DNA of 37,568 nucleotides. Source: Candidatus Acinetobacter avistercoris (GTDB lineage Bacteria; Pseudomonadota; Gammaproteobacteria; Pseudomonadales; Moraxellaceae). The notes below the pieces were generated by a model that did not search any database, was not told the DNA's origin, and was given only the letters and a program-made list of their open reading frames with translations. The position numbers were made by a program, and so were the translations under genes. Each line of letters begins with the position of its first letter. The first letter of the stretch is position 1. The stretch lies in NCBI GenBank assembly GCA_018883945.1, contig JAHLFF010000300.1, forward strand, positions 1 through 37,568, read 5' to 3'. Shown here piece by piece: positions 9,085 to 16,874 of the stretch.

Positions 9085-9546
9085 TTGAAAAATATTCTAT
9101 TTCTAGCAATTTTAACTTCAATTATTGCAACAGGTTGTACATCACTTCCAATCAGTCAGAAACCGACTACTCAAAATGATGCGGCACAACAAACACTCAA
9201 TGAGCTTAAAAAGGGCGTTGCGATTTTGTTCCAAAGTAATTCAAGTGAAATTGATGCGGAGTATGATGTTTATCTTGCTGCTGCGGCCCAAGCTTTAGCT
9301 CAAAATAAGAGTTTCCATTTAGCGCTTGAGGGACATACGGACAGTACAGGTTCGGCTGCTAAAAATGTAAAGGTTTCATTGGAACGTGCTAATGCTGTAC
9401 GTAACAAGTTAGTGATGGACTATAATGTAAGACCAGAACAGGTGAGCACTGTAGGAGCTGGTTCAGCTCATCCAATTGATAATAATGAGACTGCTGAAGG
9501 TCGTGCGAATAACCGCCGCGTGGATGTAATGCTTAAAATTCAATAA
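9085..9546 (+). CDS. Small OmpA-domain lipoprotein
   Basis: A 153-residue envelope protein that starts with TTG, preceded by AGAGGA about 10 bases upstream. A lipoprotein signal peptide ends at ATGC18, with Thr at +2, which favours outer-membrane sorting. The remaining residues (about 45-153) are an OmpA/Pal-like domain with GHTDSTG and LERANAVR, the pair that binds diaminopimelate in peptidoglycan. It resembles Pal or YiaD-type proteins but lacks a barrel. It lies 156 bases after ompA, behind ompA's terminator, so it is probably transcribed separately. It likely tethers the outer membrane to the cell wall. True Pal is usually encoded with the Tol genes, which are absent here. Confidence 0.88.
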   Translation: MKNILFLAILTSIIATGCTSLPISQKPTTQNDAAQQTLNELKKGVAILFQSNSSEIDAEYDVYLAAAAQALAQNKSFHLALEGHTDSTGSAAKNVKVSLERANAVRNKLVMDYNVRPEQVSTVGAGSAHPIDNNETAEGRANNRRVDVMLKIQ

Positions 9547-9566
9547 TAGTTTTATTTGTTGAATAA

Positions 9567-9594
9567 AAAAAATCGGACTTAAGTCCGATTTTTT
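9567..9594. terminator. Shared terminator between lipoprotein and lysP
   Basis: A 12-bp stem (AAAAAATCGGAC with GTCCGATTTTTT), loop TTAA. The element is a nearly perfect palindrome with A and T runs on both sides, so it can stop the convergent transcripts on either strand. Confidence 0.9.
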
Positions 9595-9618
9595 ATGAGT
9601 TATTACAAATCTAAATAA

Positions 9619-11091
9619 TTATTGCGACTCATCTTGGTCAATTTTCATAGGTTGTACATCCATTTCGCTGTATTTAACGAGTTTGGATTCTCTTTTTAAG
9701 CTATATCCAGCCCAGATTGCGAGGAAGAGGAAGATACCAATGTACGTCGAAAGGACAGCTAACCATTCACCATCAAGGACTGCTTGGTAGTTTTGTCCAA
9801 GTACAACAACAGCACAGAGAACGAAAGCAAACCAAGGCGCAAATGGGAAGAATTTAGCGGTATAGGCTAAATCTGAAAGTTTATTGCCTTGAGCAAGGTA
9901 ACCTTTTCGGAAACGATAGTGTGAAATCGCAATACCCAGCCATACAATAAATCCGCACATACCAGACATATTGAGTAGCCAGTTAAAGACCTGCTCTTCA
10001 CCAATGAAAGTGGTGAGGAAGCATAATGCCGCAATTGCCGTAGTGGCATAAAGCGCATTCATGGGTACGCCACGAGTGTCCAATTTAGAAAAAAACTTGG
10101 GTGCACTGCCATTTTTGGCCATATCGAACAACATACGCGTTGAAGAATACATTCCAGAGTTACCAGCAGATAATATCGCCGTTAAAATCACCGCATTCAT
10201 TACACTTGCTGCGAAAGCAAATCCAGCTTGTTCATACAAAAGTGTGAACGGAGAAAGTGCAATATTTTCATCTGATGCGGCTTGTAAGAGTCGTGGATCG
10301 TCATAAGCAATCAAAGTACCAATGATGAAAATACACACGATGTAAAATAACAGAATACGCCAGAAGATTTGTTTAATCGCAATTGGGATCGTTTTCTTTG
10401 GATCTTTGGATTCACCTGCAGCAACACCGACCATTTCGGTCCCTTGGAAGGAGAATCCCGCAATCATTGCAACACCAATAAGTGAGGCTAAACCACCGAC
10501 AAAAGGTGCTTCACCTTTGGTCCAGTTGCCAAAAGCAGCCATATCTGGCGTCATCATGATTTTAACAATCATAAATATACCAATGATAATGAACAGTATA
10601 ATGGCCAGTACTTTAATTAAAGAGAAGAAGAATTCACTTTCACCAAAACCTTTTACAGTTAGTGCATTAATACCAAACACGACCGCCAGAAAAATTGCAC
10701 TCCAGTAGAAACCCGGTATATCTGGGAACCAGAATTTCATGATGAACTGAACGGCAACCAGTTCAAAGGCAACCGTAATAGCCCAGTTGTACCAATAGTT
10801 CCAACCTAGAGCAAATCCAAAACCATTCGAAACGTATTTCGTTCCATAGGTAAAGAAAGCACCTGATGTTGGATTATGAGTTGCCAACTCACCTAGACTG
10901 GTCATTAAGAAATAAATCATAACCCCAATTAGGGCATAGGCCAGAAGGGCGCCTCCAGGACCTGCATTTGCAATGGTTGCACCAGAAGCGAGAAATAGAC
11001 CCGTACCAATAGATCCACCTATGGCGATCATATTGAGATGACGAGCCCCCAGCTTACGCTGTAATTGATCTGTTTTTATTGTTTCGCTCAT
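9619..11091 (-). CDS. lysP: Lysine-specific permease (APC superfamily)
   Basis: A 490-residue inner membrane amino acid:proton symporter with 12 predicted helices. It follows E. coli LysP closely from MIAIGGSIGTGLFLASGAT (about residues 21-39, the substrate-binding first helix) through ALGWNYWYNW, FSFQGTEM, the stretch ILSAGNSGMYSSTRML, SGMCGFIVWLGIAISHYRFR and the C-terminal YSEM. This makes lysine the likely substrate; arginine or another basic amino acid is the alternative. Its ATG overlaps the rsmC stop by one base (TAATG), so it is cotranslated with rsmC. No lysine-riboswitch leader is possible at this junction, so regulation must come from the upstream operon promoter. Confidence 0.9.
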   Translation of the reverse strand: MSETIKTDQLQRKLGARHLNMIAIGGSIGTGLFLASGATIANAGPGGALLAYALIGVMIYFLMTSLGELATHNPTSGAFFTYGTKYVSNGFGFALGWNYWYNWAITVAFELVAVQFIMKFWFPDIPGFYWSAIFLAVVFGINALTVKGFGESEFFFSLIKVLAIILFIIIGIFMIVKIMMTPDMAAFGNWTKGEAPFVGGLASLIGVAMIAGFSFQGTEMVGVAAGESKDPKKTIPIAIKQIFWRILLFYIVCIFIIGTLIAYDDPRLLQAASDENIALSPFTLLYEQAGFAFAASVMNAVILTAILSAGNSGMYSSTRMLFDMAKNGSAPKFFSKLDTRGVPMNALYATTAIAALCFLTTFIGEEQVFNWLLNMSGMCGFIVWLGIAISHYRFRKGYLAQGNKLSDLAYTAKFFPFAPWFAFVLCAVVVLGQNYQAVLDGEWLAVLSTYIGIFLFLAIWAGYSLKRESKLVKYSEMDVQPMKIDQDESQ

Positions 11092-12125
11092 TATTCTTCC
11101 TTGGCTTTTTTATTCATGTTCGCAAAAAGGACTTTAAAGCCATTTTGGTCTGCTTTCACCACACAATTACCATAATTTTGCTCAATAAGAATCGAATAAT
11201 TAAGGAAGCGATTGGCAACCATCCATAATTCACCACCAGATTTTAAGTGACGACGAGATGTTTTACACAAAGTTTCACTGGCATTGTAGTCAGTGTGAAT
11301 TCCTTGATGAAAAGGAGGATTACTGACAATGGCATGAAGAAATAAGGGAGCATCTTCAATACCTGTGACCGCTTTGATTTCAAGTTGTTCAGGAGCTAAA
11401 TTATTTTTTTCAAATGTTAATCGTGTCGATGCTAAAGCAAAGGCGTCCACATCGAGTGCAAAAATACGATTTTTGGGATTGAGTTTCGCTAAGAATGCAC
11501 TGATCACACCTGAGCCACAACCAAAATCGGCAATCTTACCCGAAGTAACTCGACTGAGGTGCGGCAAGAGTACGGCAGTGCCAATGTCTAAGCGGTTTTG
11601 ACTAAATACACCGGGAAGGGCGCAGATATGAATGTCACCATTCGGCGTTGCCACGGTATATTCTTGTGCCCACGCTTGAGGCTGCTTCACTGCTGGTAGC
11701 TTGTCAATCTTCAAATGCCACATTTGACAATGTCGAGCACTGTCGAGTTTAGTTGTAGCACCGAAAGGAAGTAGTTGTTTCGATGCGCGCTCAACGCCGC
11801 CTTTTTTCTCACCGACAAGAAGAACTGTACCGCCTAAACCTAGGCGCTCTACCACGTAATGTAGAAGATAGTTTAACAATTCTTTAGATTTAGGCACAAA
11901 GATGATGGCTTGATCAAATTCACTTTCAGGTAACTCAATACCAAAATGAACATTGGCTTGCTGATTTTGAAAATGATTAAATTCATTAAAATTCCAAGTC
12001 CAATATTGAACTTGAATATTTTCATCCAAATTTGACGCTAAATCGTCAGTGGGTGCATTAATCAGTAAGATACGACTAGAAAGGTATTCATGCTGTCGAA
12101 TGACAACTTCACTTCTAGGATCCAT
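11091..12125 (-). CDS. rsmC: 16S rRNA (guanine-1207-N2)-methyltransferase
   Basis: A 344-residue cytoplasmic enzyme that methylates G1207 in helix 34 of 16S rRNA using S-adenosylmethionine. It has the two-domain layout of RsmC. A degenerate N-terminal methyltransferase-like domain comes first, followed by a catalytic domain with the SAM-binding motif DFGCGSG at 200-206, an acidic LDVD after the next strand (224-227) and the N2-guanine motif NPPFHQG at 269-275. GGAG lies about 9 bases before the ATG. It shares a stop/start base with lysP and follows xanP on the same strand, after a 65-base gap that holds a long hairpin. Confidence 0.92.
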   Translation of the reverse strand: MDPRSEVVIRQHEYLSSRILLINAPTDDLASNLDENIQVQYWTWNFNEFNHFQNQQANVHFGIELPESEFDQAIIFVPKSKELLNYLLHYVVERLGLGGTVLLVGEKKGGVERASKQLLPFGATTKLDSARHCQMWHLKIDKLPAVKQPQAWAQEYTVATPNGDIHICALPGVFSQNRLDIGTAVLLPHLSRVTSGKIADFGCGSGVISAFLAKLNPKNRIFALDVDAFALASTRLTFEKNNLAPEQLEIKAVTGIEDAPLFLHAIVSNPPFHQGIHTDYNASETLCKTSRRHLKSGGELWMVANRFLNYSILIEQNYGNCVVKADQNGFKVLFANMNKKAKEE

Positions 12126-12144
12126 ATTTTATCGCTCCATTGAA

Positions 12145-12176
12145 CAGCACTGCCCAGACAATGCTGGGCAGTGCTG
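12145..12176. repeat. 13-bp perfect inverted repeat between xanP and rsmC
   Basis: CAGCACTGCCCAG (12145-12157) pairs perfectly with CTGGGCAGTGCTG (12164-12176) around six bases. It is GC-rich and very stable, but no U run follows on either strand, so it is not a classic intrinsic terminator. It could be an mRNA stabiliser, a processing site or a protein-binding palindrome. Confidence 0.8.
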
Positions 12177-12190
12177 AAACTGAAATGAAA

Positions 12191-13561
12191 TTATTTCTTC
12201 GTTTCAGGAAGAATAATATTTAAAAGTAATGCTGCAATACCGCCTGTCGCAACGCCTGAACTAAAAATGTTACGGAATAATTCCGGAAGGTGTTCGAGAA
12301 TTTGTGGAACTTGCGCCACGCCCAAACCCAGTGCGAGAGAGATTGAAATAATCAGTAAAGCACGACGGTCTAAATGAACGCCTGCTAAAATATTAATCCC
12401 CGATGCTGCTACCGCACCAAACATCACCATAACAGCGCCGCCCAAAACAGCTTGAGGAACAGCTTGAATCACACCAGCAACAGCTGGTACTAAGCCGAGG
12501 ATGATTAATAATGCGGCAATCCAAATGCCGACATAACGACTTGCGACACCTGTCAGTTGAATTACGCCATTATTTTGTGCAAAGACAGAGCTCGGGAAGG
12601 TGTTAAAAATACCCGCTAAAAACGAATTTGCACCATTCACCAGAACGCCGCCTTTAATACGCTCCATCCATTTTGGACCATCTACAGGTTGGTTTGAAAT
12701 TTTAGAGGTTGCAGTGACATCACCGATCGCTTCTAAAGAAGTCACCAAATAGATGAATGCCATCGGAATGAATAAACTCCAAGAGAAACTCAATCCGAAA
12801 TGCATAGGTGTTGGTATTTGAATAGCTGGCGCATCTTTGAGACCTGAAAAGTCCAAATAACCCATAAAGCCAGCAACTGTATAACCAACAGTCAATGCAA
12901 TGAGAATAGCTGAGCTTTTCACCCAAGTGATTGGGATACGATTTAAAATAATAATGAGTGCCAAAACGGTACATGACATGATGAGATTGTCTGAGTTGGC
13001 AAAAGTTTGATCAGCCATGGCTTGATAACCACCTCCCATGCTAATCAATCCCTCTTTAATCAGGGTCAAACCAATCAATAACACCACGATACCGGTGACC
13101 AATGGCGTAATGAGTTTCTTTACCCAAGGCAGAATGCGTGAAACGCCCATTTCAATAAATGAACCTGCAATCACTACACCAAAAATAGAAGCCATAACCG
13201 CTTCAACTGGCGTGCCCGCAGCGACCATCGCTGATCCAATTCCGATAATTGGACCAATAAAATTAAAACTTGTGCCTTGGACAATCAGTAAGCCTGCACC
13301 AAATGGCCCAACTTTTTTACATTGTAGGAATGTTGCAATACCCGAGATGACCAAAGACATGGATAAAATCATGTTGGTATCTTCTTTTGAAACACCCAGT
13401 GCCAAACAAATCAGCAAGCCTGGGGTGACAATAGGCACAATAATCGCAAGTAAATGCTGAAAAGCAGCTAAAAATGCAACAAAAGGTTTCGGGCGGTCAT
13501 TTAAACCGTAAACGAGATCCAATTGCTTGTTTTGCTCTGAAGGGGAGTGTAAATCAGACAT
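12191..13561 (-). CDS. xanP: Xanthine permease (NCS2 family)
   Basis: A 456-residue inner membrane nucleobase:proton symporter with 14 predicted helices. It aligns along its length with E. coli XanP. Visible signatures are QHLLAIIVPIVTPGLL, QGTSFNFIGPI, the NCS2 motif region VTSLEAIGDVTATS with the essential Glu, GGVLVNGANSFLAGIFNTFP and the QNNGVIQLTGVASRYVG stretch. Xanthine is the likely substrate; uric acid is possible in the same subfamily. It is the first gene of the probable xanP-rsmC-lysP unit and diverges from typA. Its own promoter candidate is at 13592-13619. Confidence 0.9.
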   Translation of the reverse strand: MSDLHSPSEQNKQLDLVYGLNDRPKPFVAFLAAFQHLLAIIVPIVTPGLLICLALGVSKEDTNMILSMSLVISGIATFLQCKKVGPFGAGLLIVQGTSFNFIGPIIGIGSAMVAAGTPVEAVMASIFGVVIAGSFIEMGVSRILPWVKKLITPLVTGIVVLLIGLTLIKEGLISMGGGYQAMADQTFANSDNLIMSCTVLALIIILNRIPITWVKSSAILIALTVGYTVAGFMGYLDFSGLKDAPAIQIPTPMHFGLSFSWSLFIPMAFIYLVTSLEAIGDVTATSKISNQPVDGPKWMERIKGGVLVNGANSFLAGIFNTFPSSVFAQNNGVIQLTGVASRYVGIWIAALLIILGLVPAVAGVIQAVPQAVLGGAVMVMFGAVAASGINILAGVHLDRRALLIISISLALGLGVAQVPQILEHLPELFRNIFSSGVATGGIAALLLNIILPETKK

Positions 13562-13591
13562 TAGTCATCAAAGTTTTGGCAGAATGGCGCT

Positions 13592-13619
13592 ATTCTAATC
13601 GAGATACACAGCTTTACAA
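13592..13619 (-). promoter_or_regulatory. Candidate xanP promoter
   Basis: Reading the minus strand, TTGTAA (13619-13614) and TAGAAT (13597-13592) are separated by 16 bases, giving 4/6 and 5/6 matches to the sigma-70 consensus. It lies about 30 bases before the xanP start. Confidence 0.5.
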
Positions 13620-13637
13620 AATGAAAAGGTTGCCATT

Positions 13638-13678
13638 TGTCAAAAAAAAATGCGATTGTCAATAAACTGTCACTGTCA
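13638..13678. repeat. Four TGTCA direct copies between xanP and typA
   Basis: TGTCA occurs at 13638, 13657, 13668 and 13674, all on the plus strand, inside the 173-base divergent promoter region. Read on the minus strand these are TGACA, so some may simply be -35 elements. Confidence 0.55.
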
Positions 13679-13702
13679 AAAGTTTGTATTTTTCTGTATA
13701 AT
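13673..13702 (+). promoter_or_regulatory. Candidate typA promoter
   Basis: A perfect -10 TATAAT at 13697-13702 and a partial -35 CTGTCA at 13673-13678, spaced 18 bases. The start codon follows 32 bases after the -10 box. Confidence 0.65.
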
Positions 13703-13734
13703 TTGGCCTCAAATTAAATATGCATTGAATTTAC

Positions 13735-15573
13735 ATGTCTGATATTAAAACTCTCCGTAACATCGCCATTATTGCGCACGTCGATCATGGTAAAACCACT
13801 CTTGTAGACAAACTTTTGCAACAATCTGGTGCTCTCGGTGATCGCGCGGGTGAGATTGAGCGTGTCATGGATTCAGGCGCTATTGAAAGCGAACGTGGTA
13901 TTACCATTCTTGCAAAGAACACTGCAATTAAATGGACTGATGCTCGTACAGATATAGAATACCGCATCAACATCGTGGACACCCCAGGACACGCAGACTT
14001 CGGTGGTGAAGTTGAACGTGTTATGTCTATGGTTGACTGTGTACTTCTACTTGTTGACTCTCAAGAAGGCCCAATGCCGCAAACTCGTTTTGTAACGCAA
14101 AAAGCGTTCGCACGTGGTTTGAAGCCAATCGTTATCATCAACAAAGTGGACAAGCCGAGCGCGCGTCCAGATTGGGTTATTGATCAAGTATTTGACTTGT
14201 TCGACAACCTAGGCGGTTCTGACGAACAATTAGACTTCCCAATTGTTTATGCTTCTGGCTTACGTGGTGTTGCTGGTCCTTCTCCTGAAGAACTTGCTGA
14301 CGACATGACGCCATTGTTCCAAACAATCGTAGATATCGTTGAACCACCAGCTGTAGATATTGATGGTCCATTCCAAATGCAAGTGTCTTCACTTGACTAT
14401 AACAGCTTCGTTGGTGTTATCGGTGTTGGTCGTATTCAACGTGGTTCAGTAAAATTAAACACTCAAGTAACTGTTATTGATAAAGAAGGTAAGACTCGTA
14501 ACGGTCGTATCTTAAAAATCATGGGTTACCATGGTCTTGAGCGTGTTGATATTGAAGAAGCGAATGCTGGTGATATCGTTTGCGTAACGGGTATCGACGC
14601 ACTACATATTTCTGACACCATTTGTGATCCGAAAGCTGTTGAAGCTTTACCGCCATTGTCTGTAGATGAACCTACAGTAACCATGACTTTCCAAGTAAAC
14701 AACTCACCGTTTGCTGGTAAAGAAGGTAAATTCGTAACTTCACGTAATATCCGTGAGCGTTTAGATCGTGAATTGATCCACAACGTAGCATTACGTGTTG
14801 AAGATACTGATTCTCCAGATCGTTTCAAAGTATCTGGTCGTGGTGAACTTCACCTTTCAGTACTGATTGAAAACATGCGTCGTGAAGGTTTCGAAATGGG
14901 CGTATCTCGTCCACAAGTAATCTTGAAAGAAATTGATGGCGTTAAGCAAGAGCCGTACGAAAACGTTACTTTTGACGTTGAAGAACAGCATCAAGGTTCT
15001 GTAATGGAACAAATGGGTCACCGTAAAGGCGAAATGACCAATATGGAAGTTGACGGTAAAGGCCGTATCCGTATTGAAGCGACTGTTCCTTCACGTGGCT
15101 TAATTGGTTTCCGTTCTGAATTCCTGACAATGACTTCTGGTACAGGGATCATGACGTCAAGCTTCTCGCATTACGGTCCAATGAAACAAGGTACTGTTGC
15201 GAAACGTCAAAACGGTGTGTTGATTTCTATGGTTCAAGGTGTGTGCTTGGGCTATGCATTGTTCACATTGCAAGACCGTGGTCGTTTATTTGCTAAGCCG
15301 CAGTTAGAAGTTTACGAAGGTATGATTATTGGTATCAACTCTCGTTCAGATGATATGTCAGTTAACCCGACTAAAGCGAAACAGTTAACAAACGTTCGTG
15401 CATCTGGTACAGATGAAGCATTAACACTTGTTCCTGCAATTGAATACACGCTTGAACAAGCGCTTGAATTCATCGAAGATGACGAGTTAGTTGAAGTAAC
15501 ACCTAAGTCAATCCGTATTCGTAAGCGTTATTTGACTGAAAACGAACGTAAACGTAACCGTTCAGGTAAATAA
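13735..15573 (+). CDS. typA: Translational GTPase TypA/BipA
   Basis: A 612-residue ribosome-associated GTPase involved in 50S assembly and in stress or cold adaptation. The G domain is N-terminal, with P-loop AHVDHGKTTL (14-23), the switch region ERGIT, DTPGHADF and NKVDKPSARP. Domains II and III, an EF-G-like domain V and the BipA-specific C-terminal domain follow, ending in a basic tail. Length and order are those of the family. Codon choice (GGT, CGT, GAA) is that of highly expressed genes. It is a single-gene unit with its own promoter and a strong terminator. Confidence 0.97.
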   Translation: MSDIKTLRNIAIIAHVDHGKTTLVDKLLQQSGALGDRAGEIERVMDSGAIESERGITILAKNTAIKWTDARTDIEYRINIVDTPGHADFGGEVERVMSMVDCVLLLVDSQEGPMPQTRFVTQKAFARGLKPIVIINKVDKPSARPDWVIDQVFDLFDNLGGSDEQLDFPIVYASGLRGVAGPSPEELADDMTPLFQTIVDIVEPPAVDIDGPFQMQVSSLDYNSFVGVIGVGRIQRGSVKLNTQVTVIDKEGKTRNGRILKIMGYHGLERVDIEEANAGDIVCVTGIDALHISDTICDPKAVEALPPLSVDEPTVTMTFQVNNSPFAGKEGKFVTSRNIRERLDRELIHNVALRVEDTDSPDRFKVSGRGELHLSVLIENMRREGFEMGVSRPQVILKEIDGVKQEPYENVTFDVEEQHQGSVMEQMGHRKGEMTNMEVDGKGRIRIEATVPSRGLIGFRSEFLTMTSGTGIMTSSFSHYGPMKQGTVAKRQNGVLISMVQGVCLGYALFTLQDRGRLFAKPQLEVYEGMIIGINSRSDDMSVNPTKAKQLTNVRASGTDEALTLVPAIEYTLEQALEFIEDDELVEVTPKSIRIRKRYLTENERKRNRSGK

Positions 15574-15604
15574 TACTGAAATCCACTTAATTTAAGTGTG
15601 ATTT

Positions 15605-15637
15605 AAAAAATGCTACCATTCGTGGTAGCATTTTTTT
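15605..15637 (+). terminator. typA terminator
   Basis: TGCTACCA pairs with TGGTAGCA around a TTCG loop. The stem is extended by an A run before it and a 7-T run after it. Confidence 0.92.
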
Positions 15638-15724
15638 GTTTGTAATAAGCAACTGGTTATTTTAAAAAAATAAAATTCCAAGTAAATTACGTGTGTTTAT
15701 GACTTATTTCACATTTTGGACAAA

Positions 15725-15761
15725 GTTAATCGTTTAAATTAGACAATGTTAAGCGTTTAAA
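15725..15761. repeat. Two 14-base direct repeats upstream of mscL
   Basis: GTTAATCGTTTAAA at 15725-15738 and GTTAAGCGTTTAAA at 15748-15761 differ by one base and are 23 bases apart, about two helical turns. They lie 41-77 bases before the mscL start, so they could be operator half-sites for an unknown regulator. Confidence 0.6.
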
Positions 15762-15801
15762 AAATTGAAATCGTAATATAAAAAACAATCTGGAGAATTT
15801 A

Positions 15802-16233
15802 ATGGGTATCGCTCAAGAGTTTAAAGAGTTTGCAGTCAAAGGCAATATGATGGATTTAGCCATTGGTGTAATCATCGGTGGTGCTTTTGGTAAAATTATT
15901 GATTCATTGGTTAAAGATGTCCTTATGCCAGTGATTTCCGTGATTACAGGTGGTGATGTCGACTTTTCACAATGGTTTATTGTGTTAGGTGATAATCCAA
16001 ATAATCTCGCAACTTTAGAAGAGTTGCAAAAAGCAGGTATCAACGTCTTACAGTATGGTAGTTTCCTCACTGTATTTATTAACTTCCTTATTTTGGCTTG
16101 GGTTGTTTTCTTGTTGGTTAAGTTTATGAATCGAATTCGTAAAGACGAAACACCTGAAGCTGAGCCAGCAGCTACACCAGAAGATATTGCATTACTGCGT
16201 GAAATTCGTGATGAGTTAAAACGTAAAGGTTAA
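15802..16233 (+). CDS. mscL: Large-conductance mechanosensitive channel
   Basis: A 143-residue inner membrane channel that forms a pentamer and opens at near-lytic membrane tension to release solutes after osmotic downshock. It has the N-terminal amphipathic helix ([22 protein letters not shown]), the first membrane helix with the gate segment [16 protein letters not shown] (about 22-37), a periplasmic loop (about 48-85), the second helix ([19 protein letters not shown]) and a charged C-terminal bundle ending [15 protein letters not shown] at 15793 supports the start. A terminator lies about 50 bases downstream. Confidence 0.97.
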   Translation: MGIAQEFKEFAVKGNMMDLAIGVIIGGAFGKIIDSLVKDVLMPVISVITGGDVDFSQWFIVLGDNPNNLATLEELQKAGINVLQYGSFLTVFINFLILAWVVFLLVKFMNRIRKDETPEAEPAATPEDIALLREIRDELKRKG

Positions 16234-16244
16234 TATGCATTAAA

Positions 16245-16278
16245 CATTAAAATGTATTAAGCATTAAAATGTATCAAG
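16245..16278 (+). repeat. Short tandem repeat after mscL
   Basis: Two 17-base copies of CATTAAAATGTATTAAG (the second with one change), with partial copies before and after. They are AT-rich and lie between the mscL stop and its terminator. Confidence 0.75.
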
Positions 16279-16282
16279 TATT

Positions 16283-16307
16283 AAAACGGCGCGAATCGCG
16301 CCGTTTT
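16283..16307. terminator. mscL terminator
   Basis: A GC-rich 11-bp stem (AAAACGGCGCG with CGCGCCGTTTT), loop AAT, with A/T ends. It could also work on the minus strand for ppiC. Confidence 0.88.
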
Positions 16308-16368
16308 ATATTATTCACTTTTAAGTATCAAGTCTGTAGATTTCTTTCAAAAATCATTATTTATACAA

Positions 16369-16490
16369 CAGACTCATCATGAGTATTCCCTCATCCTAAC
16401 CTTCTCCCAAAGGGAGAAGGGATTTTTTCAGATCAATTTATGGCCACTCAGTGATCATTTTTCGACCTATGAAAGAAATCTTGTGATTCA
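16369..16490 (+). repeat. Dispersed intergenic repeat, copy A (with hairpin)
   Basis: This copy contains CCCTCATCCTAACC followed by a perfect 9-bp hairpin (CCTTCTCCC at 16400-16408 with GGGAGAAGG at 16412-16420, loop AAA) and a run of T residues. The flanks, including a GATCAATT and a TATGAAAGAAATCTT, match copy B for about 110 bases. It lies in the spacer between the mscL terminator and ppiC. No gene is seen in 16308-16592. Confidence 0.75.
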
Positions 16491-16592
16491 TTCGCATTGT
16501 TTAAATCAGTACGTTTAAATCAGTTCAAACAAAATGACAATTTAAAAAAGATAATTTGACTACCAAATTTAAAAAATAAATTAGATAGGTGA

Positions 16593-16874
16593 TCAATCCA
16601 TTCGAAATTTAATTTCAAGTAAATGCCAACCAAACTGACTTTTAATGGGTCCATGAAGTTCACGTTCTGCAAGCGTAAACACGGCTTTATCAATGGGTCC
16701 AACCAATTGACCCTTTTTAATCTCACCCAGTTCACCACCTTTTTTCCCAGAAGGACAGGTTGAGTGCTGTTTAGCAATTTTTGCAAAGTCTGCACCAGTT
16801 TTAATTTTCTTTTTTAATTGCTCAGCAGCTTCTTTGTCTTTCACTAAAATATGACGGACGATTGCAGACTTCAT
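16593..16874 (-). CDS. ppiC: Parvulin-type peptidyl-prolyl cis-trans isomerase
   Basis: A 93-residue single-domain parvulin, the size of E. coli PpiC, that isomerises X-Pro bonds in the cytoplasm. The family pattern is clear: HILVKDKEAAEQL, the segment GADFAKIAKQHSTCPSGKKGGELGEI, GQLVGPIDKAVFTL and SQFGWHLLEI. The active-site His (8), Cys/Asp region (Cys40) and the last His (84) are in place. No signal peptide is present, so it is not a periplasmic SurA/PpiD chaperone. The start overlaps the mutM stop by 4 bases (ATGA), so the two genes are translated from one message. Confidence 0.93.
   Translation of the reverse strand: MKSAIVRHILVKDKEAAEQLKKKIKTGADFAKIAKQHSTCPSGKKGGELGEIKKGQLVGPIDKAVFTLAERELHGPIKSQFGWHLLEIKFRMD

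Noticed and set aside
9619..12125. Lysine riboswitch in front of lysP
   Set aside because: lysP overlaps the rsmC stop by one base, so there is no leader in which a riboswitch could fold.
13562..13734. Purine riboswitch in the xanP leader
   Set aside because: The gap to typA is only 173 bases and I see no purine-aptamer core. The region is explained by divergent promoters.
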